DNA of 64,000 nt from Hippopus hippopus (Eukaryota > Mollusca > Bivalvia > Cardiida > Cardiidae): contig OX328113.1 of the NCBI GenBank assembly GCA_946811185.2, positions 4,030,001 through 4,094,000 on the forward strand, given 5' to 3'. Under the pieces are notes generated by a model. It was not told the DNA's origin, did no database searches, and was given only the letters and a program-made list of their open reading frames with translations. This document shows, in pieces, positions 51,503 through 63,300 of the stretch. Position numbers and translations under genes: made by a program. The stretch's first letter is position 1. Each line of letters starts with the position of its first letter.

Positions 51503-54500
51503 CTAAAATTCATATTTATCATTAAAATTTGGTTTGATTGCTAAAAGCTTGTTGTTAAAACATTGTTGCCATTTAATTTGACATTCAGACTTGATAAATT
51601 CATTTATTTGTTGTTTTTTGTCAGTATAAGGAATTTTTATGTTGGCTATGTTCATATTTACGGCATCCTTTGCTTCTTGATCAGCTACTTCATTACCTTT
51701 TATATTAATGTGGCTGGGTATCCAGCAGAATATTATTGACTTTGATCTACTTAAATAAACATATTTTCTGAAAAATTGTTGAATCAATGGATTTGGGTTA
51801 TCAGGATGTTTTAAAGATTGTAAAACTGACATTGAATCAGAAAAAACTATGAATTTCTTGTTATTATTGTTTTGTATTGAACAGATAGCAATGTTTAAAG
51901 CTACAGCTTCTGCTGAAAAAATAGAGCTACGATCTGGTAGTCTTATTTTAGCAGTTTCTTGCTTGTGTACTGAAGCGCAACCAACTTTGTTATCTTGTTT
52001 CGAACCATCAGTATAAATTGAAATGTAATCTTTATACTGTGATTTGATTTCTAAAAATTTATTTTGATAAAATAATGGATTTGTAACTGATTTCTTATTT
52101 ACGTTGAGATCAAAAATAATATTTGGTGGATCTATGGTCCACGGCTCTTTTACAGGAAGTTTAAAGGGCTTAATATTCTTTACATTTATATTTGATTCAT
52201 CAAGAAGAGGTTCAACTCTTAGACCAAGTGATTTGATAAAATTAGGTTTATTTTGAAAAAGTATTTTGTTTGGTGAATTAAAAATGTCATTGTAAACCGG
52301 ATTCTTTGTATTTGAAGCCAGTTTAGTTACGTACTGTAAGGATAGTTTTTTCCTTCTATCATATAAGGATGGCTCCTGGGCCTCTGAATACAAACTTGTG
52401 ACAGGTGACGTTCGGAAAGCTCCCAAAGCTAACCGAAGACCCTGATGATGAATAGTGTCCAACTTTTTTAGGTAGCTTTTCCTTGCAGAGCCATATATAA
52501 TACATCCATAATCCAGTTTTGACCGTATTAGAGATCTGTATAGATTTAAAAGAGTTTTTTTATCTCCTCCCCAGTCAGAGTGGGAAAGTACTTTTAAAAC
52601 ATTCAAAGCTTTTTGACATTTCAGTTTCAAAGCATTAATATGTGGAATGAAAGAAAGTTTTTTGTCAAAGATAACTCCTAAAAATTTTGCTTGATCTACT
52701 ATTGGAATTGGACTATTATATATTTTCAATAATGGATCCAAGTGCAACCTGCGCTCTTGGCAGAAGTGTACACAGTTTGTCTTTGTCTTGGAAAATTTAA
52801 AACTATTTTCTACAGTCCATTTCTCAATTTTGTCTAAATTATTTTGAAGTTTAGTTTCAATTGTTTTCATATCTTTGGACCTGTAACATATTAAAAAATC
52901 ATCCACATATAAGGAACAGTTCACATCGTCATCTAAACATTTTACAATATTGTTAATCTTGATATTGAACAGAGTAGGTGAGAGGATACTTCCTTGAGGA
53001 ACTCCCTGTTCTTGTTCATAGTCATCAGAAAAAGATGTGCCTACCTTAACTTTGAAACATCTATTTGATAAAAAGTTTGAAATAAACTTGGGTAGATTTC
53101 CCCTTAATCTAATTTTATGAATATCTTTTAAGATGCCATGTTTCCATGTGGTGTCATAAGCTTTTTCTAGATCAAAAAATATGGCAACTACATGTTGTTT
53201 CTTTACAAAAGCATTTCTGATAAAAGATTCTAATCGTACTAACTGATCTGTCGTGCTTCTGTTTTTTCGGAACCCCGATTGATGTTCCGATATAATATTA
53301 TTGGATTCGAGGTAAAAATTAAGTCTATTGTTTATCATTCTCTCCATGGTCTTACATATACAACTAGTTAAAGCTATGGGTCTATAATTTGTTGGATTTG
53401 TATGATCTTTATTTGGCTTAGGAATTGGAATGATTGTAGCTTTGGACCAACTTTTCGGGAAGGTGCCTTGTTCCCATATAATGTTAAAAAGAGTTTGTAA
53501 TGAAATACGAGGTAAATGTTTTAAAAGTTGATAGTGTATTTCATCTGCACCTGCAGCAGAATCATGAGCATTTTTTAGAGAATTTTCAAGTTCCGATAGT
53601 GTGAAAGGTAAGTTGTAGTTTTCATTTGTATCTGTTTCAAAATTAAGTTCTTCCATTTCTGCTTCTTGCTTATGTTTTCTAAATTGTGGTTTATAATTTG
53701 CAGACGAGGAGTTTGTTTTGAAAGTTTTACCCAAGATATTAGCGATTTCTTTTTTACTTTCATAGTTTTTGTCATCTGCCTTGATATGAGAGTGTTTCAT
53801 GGTTTGATTCTTTCCGTTTATTTTCCTTAACATATTCCAAATGGTTGTCATGGGAGTTCTAGAATTAAGTTTAGAAATGAAATCTTTCCAAGATGATCGT
53901 TTTGCTTGTTTAATAGTACGTCGAGCTTTAGCTCTCATAATTTTACAAACATTTAAGTTTGTTTTTGTTGGATATTGTTTGAAACGTTTTAAACTGTCTT
54001 TACGTTTTTTAATAGCTTCTTTACAATCATCATTAAACCATGGCTTTTTCTTCTTAAAAGTATTTGTTGAAATCTTCGGGATGCACTGATTTGATATGTC
54101 AATTAAAGTTTCAGTAAAAGAAAGCATTGGATCTTCTGAATTTTCAAAATTGTCAATCAGTAATTTTTCATGGCAAAGAATATTGAATTTTTCCCAGTTA
54201 GCTTTTTTAAAATTCCATTTTGCAATTTTCTCATCTTCTATTTTCTCAGTTTCTTGTATAATGATAGGAAAATGATCACTTCCATGGGAATCTTCACATA
54301 CTTTCCATTCATAATCAAGGTACAAGGAAGGATGGCAGAGTGAAAGATCTATTGCTGTGAAAGAACCTGATCCAGGATGCAGGTATGTATGTTGATTGGA
54401 ATTAAATAGACATAAATTATTCTCTGCAATGAAATCTTCAATTATTTTACCTCTATCATTGGTATCTGAACAACCCCATAATTCGCTATGTCCATTAAAA

Positions 54501-54901
54501 TCACCACATATGATGTAAGGTTGAGGTAGTTGTAGTAAAAGATTTTCTAAATCATTTTGATCTATTCTTTTATTTGGTGGGATATAGATAGAGCATATTG
54601 TTATAGTTTTATTTAAAGATGCTTTTATTGCTATTGCTTGTAGATTTGTGTTTAAGTCTATCTTACGATGAGGTACCGTAGAATGTATTATGATAGAAGA
54701 ACCACCAGATGCTCTTTGGCAATCAATATGTATGTAGTGATAGGAAGAATAATTGCGAACTTCCAAGTTATCATTGGGGGTTATAAAAGTTTCTTGAAGA
54801 CAACAAATTTGTGGATTTAATAAAGATAAAAGAATTAGTAGTTCATTAAAGTTGGCTTTTAGACCTCTACAATTCCATTGTAAAATTGAGTTTTGACCCA
54901 T
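51503..54901 (-). CDS. LINE ORF2: endonuclease, reverse transcriptase, RNase H (1132 aa, prematurely ended)
   Basis: Replication protein that nicks target DNA and copies the LINE RNA in place. The endonuclease spans about residues 1-215, with W-N-C-R-G near the start, G-D-F-N at 133-136 and S-D-H at 208-210. The reverse transcriptase spans about 480-760, with F-F-D-L-E-K-A-Y-D at 575-583, Q-G-V-P-Q-G-S at 632-638 and the catalytic Y-V-D-D at 665-668. RNase H spans about 957-1085, with D965 (T-D-G-S), E998, D1022 and D1074, all four catalytic acids. The ATG at 54901 lies 37 bp after the ORF1 stop. TAG at 51503-51505 removes about 91 residues including the zinc finger, so activity in this copy is doubtful although the catalytic parts are whole. 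Confidence 0.95.
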   Translation of the reverse strand: MGQNSILQWNCRGLKANFNELLILLSLLNPQICCLQETFITPNDNLEVRNYSSYHYIHIDCQRASGGSSIIIHSTVPHRKIDLNTNLQAIAIKASLNKTITICSIYIPPNKRIDQNDLENLLLQLPQPYIICGDFNGHSELWGCSDTNDRGKIIEDFIAENNLCLFNSNQHTYLHPGSGSFTAIDLSLCHPSLYLDYEWKVCEDSHGSDHFPIIIQETEKIEDEKIAKWNFKKANWEKFNILCHEKLLIDNFENSEDPMLSFTETLIDISNQCIPKISTNTFKKKKPWFNDDCKEAIKKRKDSLKRFKQYPTKTNLNVCKIMRAKARRTIKQAKRSSWKDFISKLNSRTPMTTIWNMLRKINGKNQTMKHSHIKADDKNYESKKEIANILGKTFKTNSSSANYKPQFRKHKQEAEMEELNFETDTNENYNLPFTLSELENSLKNAHDSAAGADEIHYQLLKHLPRISLQTLFNIIWEQGTFPKSWSKATIIPIPKPNKDHTNPTNYRPIALTSCICKTMERMINNRLNFYLESNNIISEHQSGFRKNRSTTDQLVRLESFIRNAFVKKQHVVAIFFDLEKAYDTTWKHGILKDIHKIRLRGNLPKFISNFLSNRCFKVKVGTSFSDDYEQEQGVPQGSILSPTLFNIKINNIVKCLDDDVNCSLYVDDFLICYRSKDMKTIETKLQNNLDKIEKWTVENSFKFSKTKTNCVHFCQERRLHLDPLLKIYNSPIPIVDQAKFLGVIFDKKLSFIPHINALKLKCQKALNVLKVLSHSDWGGDKKTLLNLYRSLIRSKLDYGCIIYGSARKSYLKKLDTIHHQGLRLALGAFRTSPVTSLYSEAQEPSLYDRRKKLSLQYVTKLASNTKNPVYNDIFNSPNKILFQNKPNFIKSLGLRVEPLLDESNINVKNIKPFKLPVKEPWTIDPPNIIFDLNVNKKSVTNPLFYQNKFLEIKSQYKDYISIYTDGSKQDNKVGCASVHKQETAKIRLPDRSSIFSAEAVALNIAICSIQNNNNKKFIVFSDSMSVLQSLKHPDNPNPLIQQFFRKYVYLSRSKSIIFCWIPSHINIKGNEVADQEAKDAVNMNIANIKIPYTDKKQQINEFIKSECQIKWQQCFNNKLLAIKPNFNDKYEF

Positions 54902-54938
54902 TATACTTGTATATTGGGAGTTTGAATTTACTTAAAAG

Positions 54939-56117
54939 TTATTTGACTGAGGAGTCAATTTCCAATTCCATATCTTCTAAACTTTCAAATTTATTTGCCA
55001 GCTTAACAGGATCCTGTGACCCTTTCTTCTGTCTATTTGATTGTTGTTTATCTTTTTCTTTTTTATCTGGTTTATTTTTCTGGCTTTTATTTGGTGATGT
55101 AGTGCATGAATTAGCTCTAGAAGCTGATCTTGATCTACTAGAGTCTTTTGTTTGGTTAGATTTTGAACCTGTTTCAGATGTTTGAGGTGGTTGGACAGAT
55201 GGAGACGTAGATTTCGAGGAAGGTTTAGCGCCTTGCTCAAAATCCACGGGATCATACTGTGTCCCACAAGTTCTCGTCTGAGGTTTTGCTGTTGCTGATT
55301 GAACTATCTTAGAGTACCTAGGTTCAAAAGCTGTCTCATATTGTTTTTTTGCCTCAAAGTAAGAAATCTTTCTTATTGTTTTAATTCTCATAATTTCTTT
55401 TTCTCTTTTCCAGACTTCACAGTTGGTTGATCTTGCACTGTGATCTTTACCACAATTTACGCATTTGAAAGGTCTTTGGCAGATGCTAGATGTGTGTTTG
55501 GATTCACCACATCTATCACAGATTACTGCATCTGTGAGCTTGCAGTTGTCTTCGTGGTGTCCAAATTTTTGACAATTAAAACAGCGCAAAGGATTTGGGA
55601 TGAACTGTTCCACTGGTACTGTACGATAAAAGATTCTAATACTCTGAGGCAAAGTGGTGGTGTTAAAAGTGAGGAGTAGTGTATTGGTTTCAAGTTGAAC
55701 ATTATCTTTTTTTATTTTGAATCTTTTGCACGCAACAACTCCTTGCGGTGCAAGATATTCAATAATTTTTTCCTCTGTTTCTCCTTTCAGTACTCTGTCT
55801 TTCACAATTCCTCTGGATTTGTTAAGTGAGTTGTGCTCTGAGACTGAGACTTTCAAGTTGTAAAACTTTTTCACTTTTAACAGAGATTCAACTTGACTTG
55901 CTCTTGATGTTTCAACAAGTAGCACTTCGTTTTTTTTTAATTTTTTGACTGATTTTGGAGTGCCTATCAAACTTTCTATCTGTTTTTCAATTATAAATGG
56001 AGATAGAGATGTGATGGGCTTTGCCTCCTCACTTTTAATAACCAGGAACTTTGTGTTGTTTAAGTAAGACGTTTCGTTTTCGTTATTCGGTCGGGGTCTT
56101 TTGTTTTGGGAAGCCAT
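54939..56117 (-). CDS. LINE ORF1: Gag-like nucleic-acid-binding protein (392 aa)
   Basis: Binds LINE RNA to form the retrotransposition particle. Residues ~20-165 look like the RRM-like N-terminal region of I/Jockey ORF1 proteins. Three zinc knuckles follow: C179-C182-H187-C192, C200-C203-H208-C213 and C219-C222-H226-C233. The last has the shorter C-x2-C-x3-H-x6-C spacing usual for the third knuckle. Residues ~300-365 are a Ser/Lys/Gln-rich low-complexity stretch. The frame is intact from ATG 56117 to TAA 54939. Upstream is the LINE 5' UTR, downstream ORF2. Confidence 0.93.
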   Translation of the reverse strand: MASQNKRPRPNNENETSYLNNTKFLVIKSEEAKPITSLSPFIIEKQIESLIGTPKSVKKLKKNEVLLVETSRASQVESLLKVKKFYNLKVSVSEHNSLNKSRGIVKDRVLKGETEEKIIEYLAPQGVVACKRFKIKKDNVQLETNTLLLTFNTTTLPQSIRIFYRTVPVEQFIPNPLRCFNCQKFGHHEDNCKLTDAVICDRCGESKHTSSICQRPFKCVNCGKDHSARSTNCEVWKREKEIMRIKTIRKISYFEAKKQYETAFEPRYSKIVQSATAKPQTRTCGTQYDPVDFEQGAKPSSKSTSPSVQPPQTSETGSKSNQTKDSSRSRSASRANSCTTSPNKSQKNKPDKKEKDKQQSNRQKKGSQDPVKLANKFESLEDMELEIDSSVK

Positions 56118-57312
56118 GATTTTGATAGTGTAATTTCAATAGCTATGCGCTCCACCCTCCTCGGAGCCCTACAAGGGGACGTGTAATGGAAATGGATTTC
56201 CTATTTCCGACGCCAGAGCTACATAGCTATTATACTTAACAAACCTTAAGTGAAGAGAAACTATAGGTCTATTAATTAGCCCATCAGCCGCCGCTTTATA
56301 AAGGAAAACAATGTAAAAGATAAGAAAAAAGAAAAAATCTAACCCGGTTGGTATCATAAGATACAAAGAAAGAAATATAGATAAAAGTATGTAATCCTAA
56401 AAGCTAGGCACGACCGAGCCGATTGAGACGGGTCGGGCCTAACCCATCCCTCTCGTCTATCCGAGGCCAGGGCCAAAGTAGTGTGTTGAGTGCTGGAGAT
56501 CCCTGGGCACTCTCAACTACCAGGATCCCCTTTTCCGGCATACGAGATGCCACCCACGGCAAACAAGTGGCTTCTGAATCAAAGACAGAAATCTTTTATC
56601 AGAAGAAAGTTTGCTCAATGAAATATTTTCAATCAAGAAAGCTTTAGATATAGAGTGTTAGCATGATAACTTTAATGATTAGAGCTCATAACTCTAGATG
56701 TCTACTTGTAGTTCCCATTATAGATATCTACTTGTAGGTAAGGTTCTAAATACAAGTATGCCAAATGTTTCAAATTCTTCAAACATATAGTGCTAGAGAT
56801 TGGAAAAGGTGTTGACGAAATACAAGAACAAAACTTAGATGTTATACACAGATGTTGTTATACTCTTCGTCCAGTGTGCTACCCACTGGCACAGATGACA
56901 CACACACAAATGAGCATGTTAGTATATGAGACAGGAAAGTGTATAGGAAAGATATGACTTCAAAAAATGAAAAAATAAAAAATCACTTTTGGAATGAAAA
57001 ATTTGTTTTGGAAATCATTTGATCTTAATTTGTCTTGTTCTTCAGCCACTTTTATGTTTTAATTTTGGGTTTGTTAATATTTTCTAGAAATATTTAATTG
57101 TATTGACTTTAGTGTTTTTATTTTCATATTTAGGTTGATTTTGTTATTATTTTTTTTCTAATATTTACTTTGAATTGAATTATTTTGGACCTGTTTTATT
57201 AATTTTAGTTTTATCATTACCGGTCTCCTCTGTTTCTGGGGACTTTTACCACCCATATGCCACAGAGGCGAAGGCAGCCACCAATTTCTAAGGCCCCGAG
57301 TGGCGGGGGCCC
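56118..57312 (-). promoter_or_regulatory. LINE 5' UTR with presumed internal promoter
   Basis: Read on the - strand it starts GGGCCCCCGCCACTCGGGG, a GC-rich start unlike the AT-rich satellite around it, and runs to the ORF1 ATG. No open frame is preserved. I-group elements carry an internal Pol II promoter at their 5' end; that it lies here is inference. Confidence 0.6.
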
Positions 57313-60300
57313 TGATCATCTTAGCATATACAAAGTATCAATGTGCAGTATGGGAGCTGGCCTGAATTAGAAAAGCAAATCGAATCAAAGGATCGAGGGA
57401 TCAAGGGAAGCCACTCTTGCAAGGTGTTTGAAAACACCAAAACAAGGTCTTCTGCCACCCTGTTTTTTTAAATATTCGCCCATTGCCAGTGAAATCTGGC
57501 ATGTGTGGATTGTGCAGGCATGGCAGTTTGCCAAGGACTGCATAACAGCCTTAAAAGAAGACTTAAAATCCACTTTTATGCCGATTTTTGTTCAATGTTT
57601 TCTATCGATATTTTCGGGCGCCATTTCAAATGGCTCAAAGCTTTGTGATTGGATGATTGTGGGGGTGTGTCTGCGATTTGATTGGCTGATTGGGCGCAAT
57701 TCTGAATTTCTCAGAGCTTTTCTGATTGGATAATTTGTAGACAAAGCTGAGATTTGATTGGCTGATTGGACGCCATTTTGATTTTCTAAAAGCTCTCGTG
57801 ATTGGATAATTTTAGAGAGGCCTGAGATTTGATTGGCTGATCGGAAGGGGGATATTTGTATATTCATGTTAATTTTTCGGGTCATTTCAGCCTATTCTAT
57901 GGCAAAGAGGGATCAGACCCCTGCACCAAGACCCCTTTTTTCAGAGTTTGAATCCTCAACTTTGCCATTTTATCTATTTTATCTATTTTTATTATTAGTT
58001 ATTCTTACATCTTATTGTATTTTATTGGCCTATTTCTAAATTCTTCAAAGAAGAAAATGTTTTTTGGAAAAAGTTTATGCAACAGCAACCGGTTGCTTCT
58101 GAATTTTATATTTTTGCGCAGCGGTTAAACATAAAATCCACTCATGACTCACGCAGTCACCAAAATTGGTCCAATGTTTTCACGACCCTGGTAAGAAAAG
58201 AGGGAAAAGTTTGGTTTACCTTTCTTTGATTTGTGCAACAGGTGTCAGTTGCCCCCGAAAGTGTCTAAGTTGATTTTACGATTTTATGCGCAGCACGTAA
58301 CAGTCACGTATGGGTGGGATAGTCATCGTAACCAATTCAATGGCCCTAGTAAGAGAAAAAGAAAAACAAAATTCCCTATATTTGACTTAAGCAACAGGTG
58401 TCGTCTGCTATGGAATGTGCCCTAAGTCGAATTTTCATGTTTTTTTCGCGGGCGCGTAACTGGCACATGAGTCGGTAGTCAACGTAACTGGGTTTATCGT
58501 CACCGTATGAAGAGATAAAAAAGAATAGAAATTTACTTCCTTTTGTTTGATTTATGCAATAGGAAGCAGTTGTTACTGAAAGAGTTTTCAGTCTTTTTTA
58601 GCCACTTGTGACACTATTTTCTGGGATTTCTACACTGTACATTGATCATCTTAGCATATTCAAAGTATCAATGTGCAGCATAGCAGAATGCCTGAGTTAG
58701 TAACCAATTCAATGGCCCTAGTAAGAGAAAAAGAAAAAAACTTGTTCCCTATATTTGACTTAAGCAACAGGTGTCGTCTGCTATGGAATGTGCCGTAAGT
58801 CGATTTTTCATGTTTTCGCGGGCGCATAACTGGCACCTATGAGACGGTAGTAAACGTAACTGGGTTTCTTGTCACGGTATAAAGAGATTGAAAAAAAAAG
58901 AAAACATTTAGTTCCCTTTGTTTGATTTATGCAATAGGAAGCAGTTGCTATTGAGAGTCTTCAGTCTTTTTTAGCCACTTGTGACATTATTTTCTGGGGT
59001 TTCTACACTGTACATTGATCATCTTAGCATATACAAAGTATCAATGTGCAGTATGGGAGCTGGCCTGAATTAGAAAAGCAAATCGAATGAAAGGATCGAG
59101 GGATCAAGGGAAGCCACTCTTGCAAGGTGTTTGAAAACACCAAAACAAGGTCTTCTGCCACCCTGTTTTTTTAAATATTCGCCCATTGCCAGTGAAATCT
59201 GGCATGTGTGGATTGTGCAGGCATGGCAGTTTGCCAAGGACTGCATAACAGCCTTAAAAGAAGACTTAAAATCCACTTTTATGCCGATTTTTGTTCAATG
59301 TTTTCTATCGATATTTTCGGGCGCCATTTCAAATGGCTCAAAGCTTTGTGATTGGATGATTGTGGGGGCGTGTCTGCGATTTGATTGGCTGATTGGGCGC
59401 AATTCTGAATTTCTCAGAGCTTTTCTGATTGGATAATTTGTAGACAAAGCTGAGATTTGATTGGCTGATTGGACGCCATTTTGATTTTCTAAAAGCTCTC
59501 GTGATTGGATAATTTAAGAGAGGCCTGAGATTTGATTGGCTGATCGGAAGGGGGATGTTTGTATATTCATGTTAATTTTTCGGGTCATTTCAGCCTATTC
59601 TATGGCAAAGAGGGATCAGACCCCTGCACCAAGACCCCTTTTTTCAGAGTTTGAATCCTCAACTTTGCCATTTTATCTATTTTATCTATTTTTATTATTA
59701 GTTATTCTTACATCTTATTGTATTTTATTGGCCTATTTCTAAATTCTTCAAAGAAGAAAATGTTTTTTGGAAAAAGTTTATGCAACAGCAACCGGTTGCT
59801 TCTGAATATTATATTTTTGTGCAGCGGTTAAACATAAAATCCACTCATGACTCACGCAGTCACCAAAATTGGTCCAATGTTTTCACGACCCTGGTAAGAA
59901 AAGAGGGAAAAGTTTGGTTTACCTTTCTTTGATTTGTGCAACAGGTGTCAGTTGCCCCCGAAAGTGTCTAAGTTGATTTTACGATTTTATGCGCAGCACG
60001 TAACAGTCACGTATGGGTGGGATAGTCATCGTAACCAATTCAATGGCCCTAGTAAGAGAAAAAGAAAAAAACTTCTTCCCTATATTTGACTTAAGCAACA
60101 GGTGTCGTCTGCTATGGAATGTGCCGTAAGTCGATTTTTCATGTTTTCGCGGGTGCATAACTGGCACCTATGAGACGGTAGTAAACGTAACTGGGTTTCT
60201 TGTCACGGTATAAAGAGATTGAAAAAAAAAAAACATTTAGTTCCCTTTGTTTGATTTATGCAATAGGAAGCAGTTGCTATTGAGAGTCTTCAGTCTTTTT

Positions 60301-63300
60301 TAGCCACTTGTGACATTATTTTCTGGGGTTTCTACACTGTACATTGATCATCTTAGCATATACAAAGTATCAATGTGCAGTATGGGAGCTGGCCTGAATT
60401 AGAAAAGCAAATCGAATGAAAGGATCGAGGGATCAAGGGAAGCCACTCTTGCAAGGTGTTTGAAAACACCAAAACAAGGTCTTCTGCCACCCTGTTTTTT
60501 TAAATATTCGCCCATTGCCAGTGAAATCTGGCATGTGTGGATTGTGCAGGCATGGCAGTTTGCCAAGGACTGCATAACAGCCTTAAAAGAAGACTTAAAA
60601 TCCACTTTTATGCCGATTTTTGTTCAATGTTTTCTATCGATATTTTCGGGCGCCATTTCAAATGGCTCAAAGCTTTGTGATTGGATGATTGTGGGGGCGT
60701 GTCTGCGATTTGATTGGCTGATTGGGCGCAATTCTGAATTTCTCAGAGCTTTTCTGATTGGATAATTTGTAGACAAAGCTGAGATTTGATTGGCTGATTG
60801 GACGCCATTTTGATTTTCTAAAAGCTCTCGTGATTGGATAATTTAAGAGAGGCCTGAGATTTGATTGGCTGATCGGAAGGGGGATGTTTGTATATTCATG
60901 TTAATTTTTCGGGTCATTTCAGCCTATTCTATGGCAAAGAGGGATCAGACCCCTGCACCAAGACCCCTTTTTTCAGAGTTTGAATCCTCAACTTTGCCAT
61001 TTTATCTATTTTATCTATTTTTATTATTAGTTATTCTTACATCTTATTGTATTTTATTGGCCTATTTCTAAATTCTTCAAAGAAGAAAATGTTTTTTGGA
61101 AAAAGTTTATGCAACAGCAACCGGTTGCTTCTGAATATTATATTTTTGTGCAGCGGTTAAACATAAAATCCACTCATGACTCACGCAGTCACCAAAATTG
61201 GTCCAATGTTTTCACGACCCTGGTAAGAAAAGAGGGAAAAGTTTGGTTTACCTTTCTTTGATTTGTGCAACAGGTGTCAGTTGCCCCCGAAAGTGTCTAA
61301 GTTGATTTTACGATTTTATGCGCAGCACGTAACAGTCACGTATGGGTGGGATAGTCATCGTAACCAATTCAATGGCCCTAGTAAGAGAAAAAGAAAAAAA
61401 CTTGTTCCCTATATTTGACTTAAGCAACAGGTGTCGTCTGCTATGGAATGTGCCGTAAGTCGATTTTTCATGTTTTCGCGGGTGCATAACTGGCACCTAT
61501 GAGACGGTAGTAAACGTAACTGGGTTTCTTGTCACGGTATAAAGAGATTGAAAAAAAAAAACATTTAGTTCCCTTTGTTTGATTTATGCAATAGGAAGCA
61601 GTTGCTATTGAGAGTCTTCAGTCTTTTTTAGCCACTTGTGACATTATTTTCTGGGGTTTCTACACTGTACATTGATCATCTTAGCATATACAAAGTATCA
61701 ATGTGCAGTATGGGAGCTGGCCTGAATTAGAAAAGCAAATCGAATGAAAGGATCGAGGGATCAAGGGAAGCCACTCTTGCAAGGTGTTTGAAAACACCAA
61801 AACAAGGTCTTCTGCCACCCTGTTGTTTTAAATATTCGCCCATTGCCAGTGAAATCTGGCATGTGTGGATTGTGCAGGCATGGCAGTTTGCCAAGGACTG
61901 CATAACAGCCTTAAAAGAAGACTTAAAATCCACTTTTATGCCGATTTTTGTTCAATGTTTTCTATCGATATTTTCGGGCGCCATTTCAAATGGCTCAAAG
62001 CTTTGTGATTGGATGATTGTGGGGGTGTGTCTGCGATTTGATTGACTGATTGGGCGCAATTCTGAATTTCTCAGAGCTTTTCTGATTGGATAATTTGTAG
62101 ACAAAGCTGAGATTTGATTGGCTGATTGGACGCCATTTTGATTTTCTAAAAGCTCTCGTGATTGGATAATTTTAGAGAGGCCTGAGATTTGATTGGCTGA
62201 TCGGAAGGGGGATGTTTGTATATTCATGTTAATTTTTCGGGTCATTTCAGCCTATTCTATGGCAAAGAGGGATCAGACCCCTGCACCAAGACCCCTTTTT
62301 TCAGAGTTTGAATCCTCAACTTTGCCATTTTATCTATTTTATCTATTTTTATTATTAGTTATTCTTACATCTTATTGTATTTTATTGGCCTATTTCTAAA
62401 TTCTTCAAAGAAGAAAATGTTTTTTGGAAAAAGTTTATGCAACAGCAACCGGTTGCTTCTGAATTTTATATTTTTGCGCAGCGGTTAAACATAAAATCCA
62501 CTCATGACTCACGCAGTCACCAAAATTGGTCCAATGTTTTCACGACCCTGGTAAGAAAACAGGGAAAAGTTTGGTTTACCTTTCTTTGATTTGTGCAACA
62601 GGTGTCAGTTGCCCCCGAAAGTGTCTAAGTTGATTTTACGATTTTATGCGCAGCACGTAACAGTCACGTATGGGTGGGATAGTCATCGTAACCAATTCAA
62701 TGGCCCTAGTATGAGAAAAAGAAAAACAAAATTCCCTATATCTGACTTAAGCAACAGGTGTCGTCTGCTATGGAATGTGCCCTAAGTCGAATTTTCATGT
62801 TTTTTTCGCGGGCGCGTAACTGGCACATGAGTCGGTAGTCAACGTAACTGGGTTTATCGTCACCGTATGAAGAGATAAAAAAGAATAGAAATTTACTTCC
62901 TTTTGTTTGATTTATGCAATAGGAAGCAGTTGTTACTGAAAGAGTTTTCAGTCTTTTTTAGCCACTTGTGACACTATTTTCTGGGATTTCTACACTGTAC
63001 ATTGATCATCTTAGCATATTCAAAGTATCAATGTGCAGCATAGCAGAATGCCTGAGTTAGTAACCAATTCAATGGCCCTAGTAAGAGAAAAAGAAAAAAA
63101 CTTGTTGCCTATATTTGACTTAAGCAACAGGTGTCGTCTGCTATGGAATGTGCCGTAAGTCGATTTTTCATGTTTTCGCGGGCGCATAACTGGCACCTAT
63201 GAGACGGTAGTAAACGTAACTGGGTTTCTTGTCACGGTATAAAGAGATTGAAAAAAAAAAACATTTAGTTCCCTTTGTTTGATTTATGCAATAGGAAGCA

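Larger units (their letters stand above)
51122..57312 (-). mobile_element. Full-length I-group (I/Nimb-like) non-LTR retrotransposon
   Basis: A 6191-bp element lying on the - strand: ~1.2-kb 5' UTR, ORF1 with three zinc knuckles, 37-bp gap, ORF2 with AP-type endonuclease, reverse transcriptase and RNase H, then a 3' end of TAA units (+ strand view TTATTATTATTATTAA). The TAA-type tail and the RNase H domain are traits of the I group. It sits inside the satellite between perfect 11-bp duplications. The spacing between monomer anchors on either side (7893 bp) minus the insertion and duplication (6202 bp) is 1691 bp, exactly one monomer. Only one disabling change is seen, in ORF2. Confidence 0.95.

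Noticed and set aside
53841..55679. + strand frames across the LINE (for example 54886-55185 and 55440-55679)
   Set aside because: Shadows of ORF1 and ORF2 read in the wrong strand.
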